A stretch of 64,000 nucleotides of DNA from an uncultured Bacilli bacterium (GTDB lineage: Bacteria; Bacillota_I; Bacilli_A; RF39; UBA660), in assembly GCA_949425635.1 (NCBI GenBank), contig CASPWD010000004.1, positions 1 to 64,000 on the forward strand, written 5' to 3'. The notes under the pieces are model-generated. The model was not told the origin of the DNA. It searched no databases and saw nothing but the letters and a program-made list of their open reading frames with translations. Position numbers and translations under genes: made by a program. Below are positions 38,931-48,125 of this stretch, piece by piece (position 1 is the first letter of the stretch; every line of letters starts with the position of its first letter).

Positions 38931-41555
38931 TTAAACATTTACACTATAACCTTTTTTCTTCATGTAATATTTTCTTAGAAAATCAACTGGAATTACAGAT
39001 AAAGATAGTAATAATACTATAGCAAATTCGAATGCTGTAAGACCATAAGTTCTAAATAAGTCTCCACCATGATATATAAGGTATACTTGAACAGTACAAA
39101 TAAATATTATAGTTATTAAGAAGACAATATTTTCTTTTAAATGAGCTAGGAGATTCAATCTGTTAGTACGAGCATTAAATGCATTGCAGACACCAATAAA
39201 TATAAACAAAGCAAAGTAGGCAGTCATTAAATATTTATTATCCTTTGCTGGACGAATTAGAGTTTTGAAAATAGGTAGTTTCAAGAATAAAATACATAAA
39301 ATAGCAGAATAAATACCTGTAAATATTACTTGACTATACATATAATGATTCATAATAGGTTCATCACGTTTTTTAGGTGGTTCTTGCATTGTTTCTTTAA
39401 GTGGAGGTTCAAAAGAGAATGCTAAAGCAGCAAAACTATCCATTATCATATTTATCCATAACATTTGAATAATTGTAATAGGTGTATTGACTCCAATAAA
39501 TGGACCAATGATGGATAAAAATAAGGCACACATATTACATGTTAGTTGGTAAATAATAAATTTTCTGATACTTTTGAAGATTGTTCTACCATAAAGAATT
39601 GCTTTACTTATAGAAAGAATATTATCATCTAATATTACAATATCAGCTGCTTCTTTACTTACTTCAGTTCCGCTTCCCATAGCAAAACCGACATTTGCTT
39701 TTTTTAGAGCTGGAGCATCATTTACACCATCACCAGTCATACCTACTACTTGATTCATGCTTTGAATTACTTTTACTAGACGACTCTTATCTTGTGGTAA
39801 AGCACGAGCAACAATACGTAGATTAGGAATGATACGTACTAATTCATCATCAGTAAGTTTTTGTAATTCTTGACTTGTTATTACTAAGTCATTTTTTGAT
39901 GTAATAAGTTGACATTCTTTACCAATAGCATAGGCTGTGTCAGGGTGGTCGCCAGTAATCATAATAATATTAATACCAGCATTTTTGATATTTTCTATCC
40001 CTTCTATAGTCGTATCTCGAAGTTCATCTCTAATACAAACAAGTCCGATAAAAACGAAATTTTTAAAGTTATTTTCATCAAAATTATCTTTCGTATAAGC
40101 TAAGGAGATGACTCTGTTACCTTGAGATGTGAGTTTACTTATTTCATTTTTTATATTCTCAGAATAAAGAAGAAATTTTTCAATGCCATCTGATGTTAGA
40201 TACTTAGTACAATATGGTAAGATACGTTCGCTAGCCCCTTTAATATAAGTTACTTGTTCATTGTTTTCTAAAATAGTTACTGCGGAGTATTTGTTTTTAC
40301 TATCAAAAGGTATTTCTTTTATTTTTGTAATATTAATATTTTCTTTAGGAATGAATGAGAGAAGACTTCGATCTGTAGAGTTACCACCAATTACTTCATT
40401 TGAATCGTTATACATAGCAGAATTATTTATTGCAGCAGCTTTATAAAATTTATCATAATATTTAGGTCTGTTTTTTATTTCATTTGATTTATGCATGCTA
40501 TTTAGATTACCATCTATAATATTCGTTACTTCTAGTTTGCCTTTCGTTAAAGTACCAGTTTTATCTGTTAGAAGATAATTTAAGCTACCTGTCGTTTCGA
40601 TGCCAGTAAGACGTCTAACTAATACATTACTTTTTAGCATACGTTTCATGTTACTTGAAAGAACTAGAGTTATCATCATCGGAAGTCCTTCTGGTACAGC
40701 AACAACGATTATTGTAACGCTTAATGTTAAAGAGTATATTAGATGGTCCATCATAACTGGAAAGTTTGTTAAAGTGTCTAATATAGCTTGTAGCTCCCAG
40801 TTGTTAGCAATAACTATAACAGAAAAAAGGTAAGATATAGTTACTAGAAAAGCTCCAATATATCCGATTTTACTAATTACTTTAGCTAAACCAGTAAGAC
40901 GCATTTTTAAAGGACTTATAGGTTCAGTACTTTGGATTTCTTCCGCTAGATTTCCATATAAAGATTTGCTACCTACTTTAGTAACAAGCATTTTAGCAAT
41001 ACCAGAATAGACAACACTTCCTCTAAATACTTCATTATTTTCATTAATATTATGTTCACTTGTTGTAGCAATTTTTTTAGCTTCTTTTGATTCTCCATTT
41101 AAAGATGATTCGTCAACACTTAGATTCCCTTCAATAAGATACCCATCGGCGGGGATTTTGTCACCACTAGATAATAGGACAACGTCGGTTACTACAACAT
41201 CATCAATAGGAATTACTTTTACAACATTGTCTCTCAATACTTTAACAGTAATTTTACTTGACTCTTCTTGAAGACGAGTGAAAGCTGCTTCACTACCATA
41301 TTCACTTATTGTAGAAATGAATGTGGATAAGAAGACAGCAATTAGGATACCTAAAGTTTCAAACCAATCAAAATCTTTAAATAAAAAGACAATTTTAATT
41401 GCTAAAGCTATAAGTAAAATACGAATAATAGGATCAGAAAAAGATTCTACAAGTAATTTTAAAAATCCGTTTTTATTTTTTTTACTAAGTGAGTTACTTC
41501 CATATTTTTCTCTTAAAAATTCTACATCTTTAGACTTTATTCCATAGTGCTTCAT
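38931..41555 (-). CDS. P-type Ca2+-transporting ATPase (PMCA/PMR-like)
   Basis: An 874-residue P2-type ATPase. The start at 41555 is chosen for the AAGGAGGA site just upstream; the frame runs on to 41630 without one. Residues include the dephosphorylation loop SLNGESKEAKK, membrane-4 VAVPEGLPMM, phosphorylation site TDKTGTLTKG near residue 330, and the hinge MTGDGVNDAPALKKANVGFAMG. Helix 6 QMLWINMIMDSFAALAF has Asn and Asp of the PMCA-type single Ca2+ site. It exports Ca2+ from the cytosol. It is a monocistronic leftward gene. Confidence 0.93.
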   Translation of the reverse strand: MKHYGIKSKDVEFLREKYGSNSLSKKNKNGFLKLLVESFSDPIIRILLIALAIKIVFLFKDFDWFETLGILIAVFLSTFISTISEYGSEAAFTRLQEESSKITVKVLRDNVVKVIPIDDVVVTDVVLLSSGDKIPADGYLIEGNLSVDESSLNGESKEAKKIATTSEHNINENNEVFRGSVVYSGIAKMLVTKVGSKSLYGNLAEEIQSTEPISPLKMRLTGLAKVISKIGYIGAFLVTISYLFSVIVIANNWELQAILDTLTNFPVMMDHLIYSLTLSVTIIVVAVPEGLPMMITLVLSSNMKRMLKSNVLVRRLTGIETTGSLNYLLTDKTGTLTKGKLEVTNIIDGNLNSMHKSNEIKNRPKYYDKFYKAAAINNSAMYNDSNEVIGGNSTDRSLLSFIPKENINITKIKEIPFDSKNKYSAVTILENNEQVTYIKGASERILPYCTKYLTSDGIEKFLLYSENIKNEISKLTSQGNRVISLAYTKDNFDENNFKNFVFIGLVCIRDELRDTTIEGIENIKNAGINIIMITGDHPDTAYAIGKECQLITSKNDLVITSQELQKLTDDELVRIIPNLRIVARALPQDKSRLVKVIQSMNQVVGMTGDGVNDAPALKKANVGFAMGSGTEVSKEAADIVILDDNILSISKAILYGRTIFKSIRKFIIYQLTCNMCALFLSIIGPFIGVNTPITIIQMLWINMIMDSFAALAFSFEPPLKETMQEPPKKRDEPIMNHYMYSQVIFTGIYSAILCILFLKLPIFKTLIRPAKDNKYLMTAYFALFIFIGVCNAFNARTNRLNLLAHLKENIVFLITIIFICTVQVYLIYHGGDLFRTYGLTAFEFAIVLLLSLSVIPVDFLRKYYMKKKGYSVNV

Positions 41556-41623
41556 TGTATTACTTGTCCTCCTTACTAAAAGATATGAGATGTTAGAGAA
41601 AATATTCCAAGTTATTACTTTTG

Positions 41624-41652
41624 TTGACAATTATGAAGTAGTCATTTAAGAT
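41624..41652 (+). promoter_or_regulatory. Promoter of the LURP-one-like gene
   Basis: TTGACA (41624-41629), 17 bases, TAAGAT (41647-41652). Confidence 0.55.
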
Positions 41653-41676
41653 GTAAATAGAAGAGTAGTGATTTAT

Positions 41677-43248
41677 ATGAAGTTAAAAGTTAAAATAAGA
41701 AGAGAAGATAGGCAATCTTTGCTACCGAGTTTGGTTGCTACAGTAATATTTGGGAGTATAGGGATTGCTTGTTTAGTTGGAATTGTGCATTTTGTTTTAA
41801 ATTTCAATTTAGAATATTTTATCGAAGTATTTTCTGCGGAAGGTATGGTGATGACAATTGTGTTTGCACTTGGAATGGTAGGATTGTATCTTGTTTATTT
41901 GTTGCTTAAATTTCCTGGCAAGTATGTAGGAGTTTTAAAAAAGAAAGAAAATATATCTTATAAGGATAATACTATTTGGCAGATGGAATTTATAGTTAAA
42001 GGTGAAGAAGGGAAATCTGTTACGTTGTTTTGTTACACAGATAAAGAGAATGAACTTGAGGTTGGAAAAGAGTACGTTGTTCTGTTAAAAGAGTATAGTT
42101 GGAGGATAAAAAGCATTGGAGATAAAGTAGAAGGTAGAGAATATAAGTTAGTTAAAGAACCTTCTCTAAAGATAGTCTTTTATTTATTTTTCTTTATCTT
42201 TGGTTCTGGTGTATTATTTTTATTATTTAAAATACTTTATGATATAGAAAAAGGTAATGATTATTTAATAAATATTTTACCTATAGTTATTTGTGGAGCA
42301 ATTTTATTTTATATTTATTTGGTTTATAGGTCTTGCTATTATGATGAGTCTTCAAAAGATGAACAAAATGATGAAGGAAAAAAAGAAAATAATATTTATA
42401 TTGATGGAGTTAGATGTAAAAGAATTTTACAAAATAGTAAAACTTTAAAAAGTAAAGGAAAAGCTCCAAATTTATTTATGAGAATGTTTCCAGTAGTATT
42501 ATATAAGTATGTAATTAGTTTTTTTATTGGATTATTTTTCTTTAATATTGTAAGTGTTAGTTTAGGAGCATATGGCTTCTTTGAATTGTTGTGGATAAAT
42601 AGAAATTTTTATTTTTGCTGGTTTATAATGGTTTTTGTATGTGGGATAATAAATTTATTATTTGTTATGGCTCCTTATATTAAGAATGACAAAAAATTAA
42701 TTAACAAGTTTAATCTTTTTGTAGATGATAATAAATTTGAAATTAAAGATTTACATGGATTTAGAATTTTTAGTCCTGATAGAAATATGGATATGGAAAA
42801 ATATTATATTGTAGATAATAAAAAATTAATTTATAAAATAGATGTTGGAGGTATATTTAAGAATAAATATATAATGTCTGATCATTTATCTAATAAAATT
42901 GGTGAAATAAAAAGAAAATCTTTTAGGACTGGTGATTTATATTTAGTTAGACTAATTAATAGAGAAGTGTTTGGATTCCGAAAGAAGATAACATCTGATA
43001 ATAATTATATTTATGAAGTATTAGGAAGAGATTATGAGGTTATATATGATGGAAATGTAGCTACTAATTTAATAATAGATATTAAGGATAATAAAAAAAT
43101 AGCTACTATAAAAGCTAAAGAAGATAAAAATAATACTTATGTAATAGGAGATTCAGAAGTCATTTTAGGTGATGATGTAATTAATGATGAGGAGATTATG
43201 GCTTTATCATTATGTATTACAATTGAAAAAAATCGTTTTAATATCTAA
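41677..43248 (+). CDS. Polytopic membrane protein with LURP-one/scramblase-like C-terminal domain
   Basis: A 523-residue protein. Two N-terminal helices enclose a beta-rich soluble domain (about 85-165), two more helices lie near 170-215, a Lys/Glu-rich loop follows, and three helices fall between 265 and 335. The C-terminal 180 residues form a beta barrel-like pattern resembling the LURP-one-related/phospholipid scramblase fold (FEIKDLHGFRIFS, YIVDNKKLIYKI, KIATIKAKE). The start at ATG 41677 follows a weak site; an in-frame ATG at 41668 is an alternative. No experimentally known homologue comes to mind. Confidence 0.55.
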   Translation: MKLKVKIRREDRQSLLPSLVATVIFGSIGIACLVGIVHFVLNFNLEYFIEVFSAEGMVMTIVFALGMVGLYLVYLLLKFPGKYVGVLKKKENISYKDNTIWQMEFIVKGEEGKSVTLFCYTDKENELEVGKEYVVLLKEYSWRIKSIGDKVEGREYKLVKEPSLKIVFYLFFFIFGSGVLFLLFKILYDIEKGNDYLINILPIVICGAILFYIYLVYRSCYYDESSKDEQNDEGKKENNIYIDGVRCKRILQNSKTLKSKGKAPNLFMRMFPVVLYKYVISFFIGLFFFNIVSVSLGAYGFFELLWINRNFYFCWFIMVFVCGIINLLFVMAPYIKNDKKLINKFNLFVDDNKFEIKDLHGFRIFSPDRNMDMEKYYIVDNKKLIYKIDVGGIFKNKYIMSDHLSNKIGEIKRKSFRTGDLYLVRLINREVFGFRKKITSDNNYIYEVLGRDYEVIYDGNVATNLIIDIKDNKKIATIKAKEDKNNTYVIGDSEVILGDDVINDEEIMALSLCITIEKNRFNI

Positions 43249-43332
43249 ATTATCTCAGAAAAAAGGGGTCAAAATTTGTATAAATAGTTAATGTTTGATA
43301 AACTTAAGGTAGTTAGGGATTAAGGTTTGGAT

Positions 43333-44241
43333 ATGAAATTAAGTAAAGATATGTGTGAAATGGCGCTTAGTAATGACAGTATTTGTAGTATTTTTAATGA
43401 AGATTATGTTGTTTTAAGAAAAACTATGCCTGTTACAGATGATAAGTTAAATTGGTATATAAGTAGTATAAGAAAATTAAAAAGTAGTGGTGTAAATATT
43501 GCAACTATAATTGATTATAAGTTATTTCCAGAAACTACAAGAACATATAAAGTTGGCAGTTATACAGAGGGAATTTTTTTAGAGGAAAGAGCAAAAGGTA
43601 AAGCTTTTGATAGTCGTTCTATTTATTTGCGTACAACAAAAGATTATGACTTTAACGAAGTTGCGTGTATGTATTTAAAAATGCTTAAAGATTATATAGA
43701 AGAATTAGAATTACGCGCTGCTTCTTCGCAAGATATCTATGATAAGTTAGTTAATGATTGTTTAAGTATTCAGATTGCTGGGTTACAAATCGATCCTAAG
43801 CCTTTAAATTTCTTTTTTGATTCAAAAGTTGGCTATACCGTAATTGATGTTATTGGAGGAGATAATAAATCGAATAATAGATTGTCCGAATATTTTCCTC
43901 AACATATGATGTCTATTGTATTTGGTTATGGTAAACCTAGTATGTCTGTCGAGTTTAAAGATCTCTCTATAATGCCACCAGAAATGGCTGATAGGTTGGT
44001 AACTGCAGGTAAGACTTTAGAAGCTAAAATAGCATTATCTTTGAGAAAATATGGATTTAGTGATGAAGAAATTGCTTTAGCTATTAGTGGTAATAGATTT
44101 AGATATGAAAATAAATTACAAACTGTTGAAATAGATGATATAGAAGAATATATTGCTAAGAAATTTAGTGAAGAAAAGGATAAACAAAATATAAATAAAA
44201 ATACATGCAATAATAATGAGAGATTTGTTATTAGTTGTTAG
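43333..44241 (+). CDS. Kinase-fold protein of unknown function
   Basis: A 302-residue soluble protein. A central segment QIDPKPLNFFFDSK (Asp 154, Asn 159) followed by VIDVIGG (Asp 172) matches the catalytic loop and Mg-binding Asp of protein kinase or aminoglycoside phosphotransferase-like folds. An N-lobe with YVVLRKTMP (Lys) and EGIFLEERAKGKAFD (hinge-like) precedes it. The C-terminus is a helical, charged tail. Start ATG 43333 follows AAGGT by 7 bases; an in-frame TTG at 43327 is less likely. Lacks a neighbour that would suggest a substrate. Function unknown. Confidence 0.55.
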   Translation: MKLSKDMCEMALSNDSICSIFNEDYVVLRKTMPVTDDKLNWYISSIRKLKSSGVNIATIIDYKLFPETTRTYKVGSYTEGIFLEERAKGKAFDSRSIYLRTTKDYDFNEVACMYLKMLKDYIEELELRAASSQDIYDKLVNDCLSIQIAGLQIDPKPLNFFFDSKVGYTVIDVIGGDNKSNNRLSEYFPQHMMSIVFGYGKPSMSVEFKDLSIMPPEMADRLVTAGKTLEAKIALSLRKYGFSDEEIALAISGNRFRYENKLQTVEIDDIEEYIAKKFSEEKDKQNINKNTCNNNERFVISC

Positions 44242-44269
44242 TTAATAAATACTAGTTTAATAGATAAGG

Positions 44270-44298
44270 TTGACAATATTAAAAAATAGGTTTAATAT
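44270..44298 (+). promoter_or_regulatory. Promoter of the thrS T-box transcript
   Basis: TTGACA (44270-44275), 17 bases, TAATAT (44293-44298). Confidence 0.8.
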
Positions 44299-44304
44299 TT
44301 AGGT

Positions 44305-44500
44305 AGTTCGTTGACGAAGAACACGATTATTAAGATACTTTATTAAAGAGAGTTCATGGTTGGTGGAAATGAATATAAGCCTTAATAGTTACTATCTTCT
44401 GAGAGGTTTAATAAAACCCGGTTAAAGACCGTTATCTAAATTAAGTTAAATTAAGGATGGTACCGCATTATTTGCTCCTTGCAAATAATGTGGTTTTTTA
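44305..44500 (+). promoter_or_regulatory. T-box riboswitch (threonine) with terminator
   Basis: The core AAGGATGGTACCGCA is at 44453-44467. The terminator pairs CGCATTATTTGC (44464-44475) with GCAAATAATG (44481-44490) before a T run. An ACT threonine specifier is plausible at 44391-44393 in a TTACTAT context. It precedes a 78-residue gene and thrS. Confidence 0.9.
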
Positions 44501-44520
44501 ATTTTTAGGGAGTTGATGAA

Positions 44521-44757
44521 ATGGATCGAACCGAGGAAATAGAAAATTTAAAAAAAGAAATATTTTCATTAAAAATGCAAATGGCAATGAAGAAAATGTC
44601 TAAAGATGAACTATTAGAATTATCAGAGACTGCTCAAATATTACAAAGAAAAATGGAAGCTTTGATGAGTGAGGTTGAGAATTCTAATGGACAAGTAGGA
44701 TTTGCTTTTACAGATTTAATGGATGTTACAGAGTTAGAAGTTAAGAAAGGAAGATAA
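44521..44757 (+). CDS. Small coiled-coil protein preceding thrS
   Basis: A 78-residue protein, almost entirely helical. Residues 1-50 are rich in Glu, Lys, Met and Leu with heptad spacing (EIENLKKEIFSLKMQMAMKK). The C-terminus FAFTDLMDVTELEVK is short and acidic. It lies directly after the Thr T-box and 3 bases before thrS, so it is co-induced on threonine starvation. I do not recognise a family. Confidence 0.6.
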   Translation: MDRTEEIENLKKEIFSLKMQMAMKKMSKDELLELSETAQILQRKMEALMSEVENSNGQVGFAFTDLMDVTELEVKKGR

Positions 44758-44760
44758 ATT

Positions 44761-46527
44761 ATGGTAAATTTTAAAGAAAATGAAGAATTAAATGTTTTAA
44801 ATCATAGTTGTGCCCATTTACTTGCTCAAGCAGTTAAACACTTATATCCACAAGCTAAGTTTTGGGTAGGACCTGTAGTAGAAGAGGGATTTTACTATGA
44901 TATTGATTTAGGAGAAGAAAAAATAACTGAAGAAGATTTAGAAAAAATTGAAAGAGAAATGAAAAAATGTTCTAAATCAGCTAAAAATATAATAAGAAGA
45001 GAACTTTCTAAAGAAGAAGCTTTAGAAATGTTTGGGGATGATGAGTATAAGGTTGATTTAATCTCAAGAATGGATGAAGATACAACGACTATTACTTGTT
45101 ATTCACAAGGAGATTTTACTGATCTTTGTCGTGGACCACATATGAGTAATACTAAAGAAATTAAAAATTTTAAATTAATTAAATTTAGTGGTGCTTATTG
45201 GAAGGGCGACGCTAATAATAAAATGCTTCAAAGAATCTATGGTGTTTGTTTTCCAACTGCTGAAGAATTAGAAGCACATTTAAAAGAATTAGAAGAAATG
45301 AAACTGAGAGATCATCGTAAGATTGGTAAAGACTTAGAAATATTTATGATAAGTGATTTAGTTGGTAAGGGTCTTCCAATGTATTTACCTAATGGTTATA
45401 TTATGTGGGAGTTACTTGAAAACTATATTAAAGGTAAAGAGAGAAAATTAGGATATCAACATGTTTTAACTCCACCACTTGGTAATGTAGAACTTTATAA
45501 GACTTCAGGACACTGGGATCATTATAAAGATAATATGTTCCCTAAAATGGAAGTTGAAGGAGAAGAGTTTGTACTTCGTCCAATGAATTGTCCACATCAT
45601 ATGATGGTTTATAGTAATAACGTACATTCTTATAGAGACTTACCTATTAGAATTGGTGAAATTGCAAGAGATTGTCGTTTTGAAAGTAGTGGATCATTAA
45701 AAGGTATTGAAAGAGTTAGAACTTTCTGTCAAAATGATGCTCACTTATTTGTTACTCCAGAACAAATAGAAGCAGAATTCTCTTCAGTAGTTAATTTAAT
45801 ACTAGATGTATACAAAGAATTAGATATTAAGAATTTTAGATTTGAATTATCTTTAAGAGATCCTCTTGATAAAGTTAAATATTATCCAGATGATGAAATG
45901 TGGAATAATGCAGAAACTACTTTAAGAAATGTATTAAATGATTTAGGGTATGATTATGTAGAGAAGATTGGTGAAGCAGCATTCTATGGGCCAAAACTTG
46001 ATGTTCAAGTTAAACCAGCTGTTGGACCTGAATATACATTATCTACTTGTCAATTAGATTTCTGTTTACCCATGCGTTTTGACTTAGGTTATATTGATAG
46101 TGATGGAAATAAAAAGACTCCTGTAGTACTACATAGAGCAGTATTTGGAAGTATTGATAGATTTATGGCTTATTATTTAGAAGAAACTAAAGGATACTTG
46201 CCAGTTTGGTTAGCTCCAAAACAAATTGAAGTTGTACCAGTTAATATCCAATACCATGAAGAATATGCAAGAGAAGTTTATAATAAGTTACTTGAAGCAG
46301 GCTATAGAGTAGAACTAGATGATAGAAATGAAAAACTTGGTTATAAATTAAGAGAGTCTGTTATTAAAAAAGTTCCTTATATGTTAATACTTGGTCAAAA
46401 AGAAGTAGATGATAAAACTATTTCTTATAGAAGAGCTGGTAGTGAGGAAACTACAACTGTAACTATGGAAGAGTTTATAGAGTTAATCAATTCAGATATT
46501 CAAAATAAAACAAGATATGACAAGTAA
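44761..46527 (+). CDS. thrS: Threonyl-tRNA synthetase lacking the TGS domain
   Basis: A 588-residue class II synthetase. It begins at the editing domain (NHSCAHLLAQAV with HxxxH near residues 14-18; later CRGPHMSN). The usual N-terminal TGS domain of about 60 residues is absent; the ATG is preceded directly by the upstream gene, so no missed start fits. Catalytic motif 2 and zinc ligands are present (LRPMNCPHHMMVY, RIGEIARDCRFESSG, VVLHRAVFGSIDRF). A C-terminal anticodon-binding domain spans about 485-585. Regulated by the T-box. Confidence 0.95.
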   Translation: MVNFKENEELNVLNHSCAHLLAQAVKHLYPQAKFWVGPVVEEGFYYDIDLGEEKITEEDLEKIEREMKKCSKSAKNIIRRELSKEEALEMFGDDEYKVDLISRMDEDTTTITCYSQGDFTDLCRGPHMSNTKEIKNFKLIKFSGAYWKGDANNKMLQRIYGVCFPTAEELEAHLKELEEMKLRDHRKIGKDLEIFMISDLVGKGLPMYLPNGYIMWELLENYIKGKERKLGYQHVLTPPLGNVELYKTSGHWDHYKDNMFPKMEVEGEEFVLRPMNCPHHMMVYSNNVHSYRDLPIRIGEIARDCRFESSGSLKGIERVRTFCQNDAHLFVTPEQIEAEFSSVVNLILDVYKELDIKNFRFELSLRDPLDKVKYYPDDEMWNNAETTLRNVLNDLGYDYVEKIGEAAFYGPKLDVQVKPAVGPEYTLSTCQLDFCLPMRFDLGYIDSDGNKKTPVVLHRAVFGSIDRFMAYYLEETKGYLPVWLAPKQIEVVPVNIQYHEEYAREVYNKLLEAGYRVELDDRNEKLGYKLRESVIKKVPYMLILGQKEVDDKTISYRRAGSEETTTVTMEEFIELINSDIQNKTRYDK

Positions 46528-46563
46528 AAAACATTCATGTTTTGTAAATATGGAATAATTAAT

Positions 46564-46600
46564 AAGACTAATTTTATCTAAAAATAAAATTAGTCTTTTA
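46564..46600 (+). terminator. Terminator after thrS
   Basis: Fourteen-base perfect arms (46564-46577 and 46584-46597) with a six-base loop and T tail. A smaller hairpin, AAAACAT/ATGTTTT, lies just after the stop codon. Confidence 0.85.
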
Positions 46601-46635
46601 ATTTTATTCAATTTATAAAAAAGTAAAAAATGTGG

Positions 46636-46664
46636 TTGATATGTAAAATTTAATATAGTATACT
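46636..46664 (+). promoter_or_regulatory. Promoter of the thioester-type surface gene
   Basis: TTGATA (46636-46641), 17 bases, TATACT (46659-46664). It is far (143 bases) from the ATG at 46808, leaving a long AT-rich leader without obvious structure. Confidence 0.55.
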
Positions 46665-46807
46665 TATATCATAGAATATGACACAAAATATAATACAAAG
46701 AATATTTTAATTTATGATTACTTCACAAAAATAGAAAACATTTATTACAAGTATGAAAAATTATAAAATATGTTAGTTATACTTGTGAAAATATGATGGA
46801 GGTTGTA

Positions 46808-47998
46808 ATGAAAAGTAAATGTAGTATAAGTCTTGTTGTTTTTGCCTTGTTGTTATTTTTTTGGGGATTAGGAATAGTTGGAGCTAATGAGAAGCCAGAT
46901 TTTGAGATTAAAATAAAATCAAATGGTGCAATTACTTATCAATCATTAGGAATCCAAGGTGGTGTAATACCATGGGGAACTGAAAAGTTTGCGGTGACTA
47001 TTGATGGTGGTGAAACAGAATATATTATTTATTGTTTAAATAATGATTTGGATACGAACTATGATCTTTTAAATAAGAACTTGACTGATTTCAATCACTT
47101 ATATAGAGAAGAAAGTATTAGAAAAATATTGTACTATGGATTTGGGGGCCCTGGTTACAGTACAGCGGATAAAGACAAATTGATGAATGATCCTAATTAT
47201 AAGATTTGGATGCCAATAGATGGCGATTGGATTGCTGATCAATGGTCAGATGATATGGTTTATACTTTAACACATTTAGCAATAAGTTATGCTTATTATC
47301 ATGATGTATTGAGTTATAGTGAAGAAGAAGCATCAGACAGAGCTTTCTATATGGTTGCTGAATCTTACTTGGATAGTCCTGAAGGAACAAGAGCAAAAAG
47401 TGTTGCTAAAATGTGGTATGATATGTTGGTAGCTAAACCAAGTTTTGGAATTAGCTTATCATCTGAAAATAATGTTTCTATAACTTATCTTAATTCAAGT
47501 GCAGAAAAACCATTAAGTATTAATTTTAATGAAAAAATTACTGTTAGTGGAAATAACGTAGCAAATGGTGGAAGAATCGAATTTGTAGTTCCAGCAAATG
47601 TTAAATGTACTGTTACAGGAAATGCTGATGGTGCGACTGCACCTGGAAGTTACAATGAAGGTACAAAGTTAACAGTGGGTAGTGGACAAAGCTTTTACTT
47701 TAGTTTAATTGCTGCTGTTGATCATGTTGAAAATTTACATATTGATTTTTATGAAAATTATAGTGCATTTCATGTAGATGGTGGAGAAACTGATGAATCT
47801 GATTATCAAGATTTAGCAGGTATTTATCCTTCAGGTAATAGACCTTTAGCTATTGAATTGAAGTTTGCTGGTCCTTATGACTACACTAACCCTGAAACTG
47901 GAGCATTCTTATCTTATTTTGCTATAATATTAGGAGTGTCTTTTGCCAGTGCTTTGATTGTTGTAGCAATGAAAAACAAAAAATTTAACAAGATATAA
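46808..47998 (+). CDS. Sortase-anchored surface protein with thioester-like domain
   Basis: A 396-residue protein with signal peptide (about 1-28) and a C-terminal sorting signal: NPETG, a hydrophobic helix (FLSYFAIILGVSFASALIVV) and a basic tail. Residues about 40-210 resemble a thioester domain of Gram-positive adhesins: YCLN with Cys 76, a Tyr-Gly-rich middle (KILYYGFGGPGY), and TLTHLAISYAY near 153-163. In canonical domains the second segment carries Gln (T-Q-x-A-I), while here His 156 is in that place. A beta-sandwich domain (about 215-355) follows. The start at 46808 follows GGAGGT; ATG 46793 is upstream of that site. It lies beside the type VII locus. Confidence 0.65.
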   Translation: MKSKCSISLVVFALLLFFWGLGIVGANEKPDFEIKIKSNGAITYQSLGIQGGVIPWGTEKFAVTIDGGETEYIIYCLNNDLDTNYDLLNKNLTDFNHLYREESIRKILYYGFGGPGYSTADKDKLMNDPNYKIWMPIDGDWIADQWSDDMVYTLTHLAISYAYYHDVLSYSEEEASDRAFYMVAESYLDSPEGTRAKSVAKMWYDMLVAKPSFGISLSSENNVSITYLNSSAEKPLSINFNEKITVSGNNVANGGRIEFVVPANVKCTVTGNADGATAPGSYNEGTKLTVGSGQSFYFSLIAAVDHVENLHIDFYENYSAFHVDGGETDESDYQDLAGIYPSGNRPLAIELKFAGPYDYTNPETGAFLSYFAIILGVSFASALIVVAMKNKKFNKI

Positions 47999-48015
47999 GA
48001 AAAAAACATTTATCA

Positions 48016-48046
48016 GAAGAATAAGGTCAAACTTATTCTTTTTTTC
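48016..48046 (+). terminator. Terminator before essC
   Basis: AAGAATAAG (48018-48026) pairs with CTTATTCTT (48032-48040), followed by a T run. Confidence 0.85.
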
Positions 48047-48087
48047 TTATATAAAGCAATTGTTATATATGAAAATAAAAATACTTA

Positions 48088-48096
48088 TGATATAAT
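48088..48096 (+). promoter_or_regulatory. Extended -10 promoter of essC
   Basis: TGA followed by TATAAT (48091-48096), 30 bases before the ATG; no clear -35 box. Confidence 0.5.
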
Positions 48097-48125
48097 TTTA
48101 ATAGAATAAGGGGAGTGTTCTGCTT

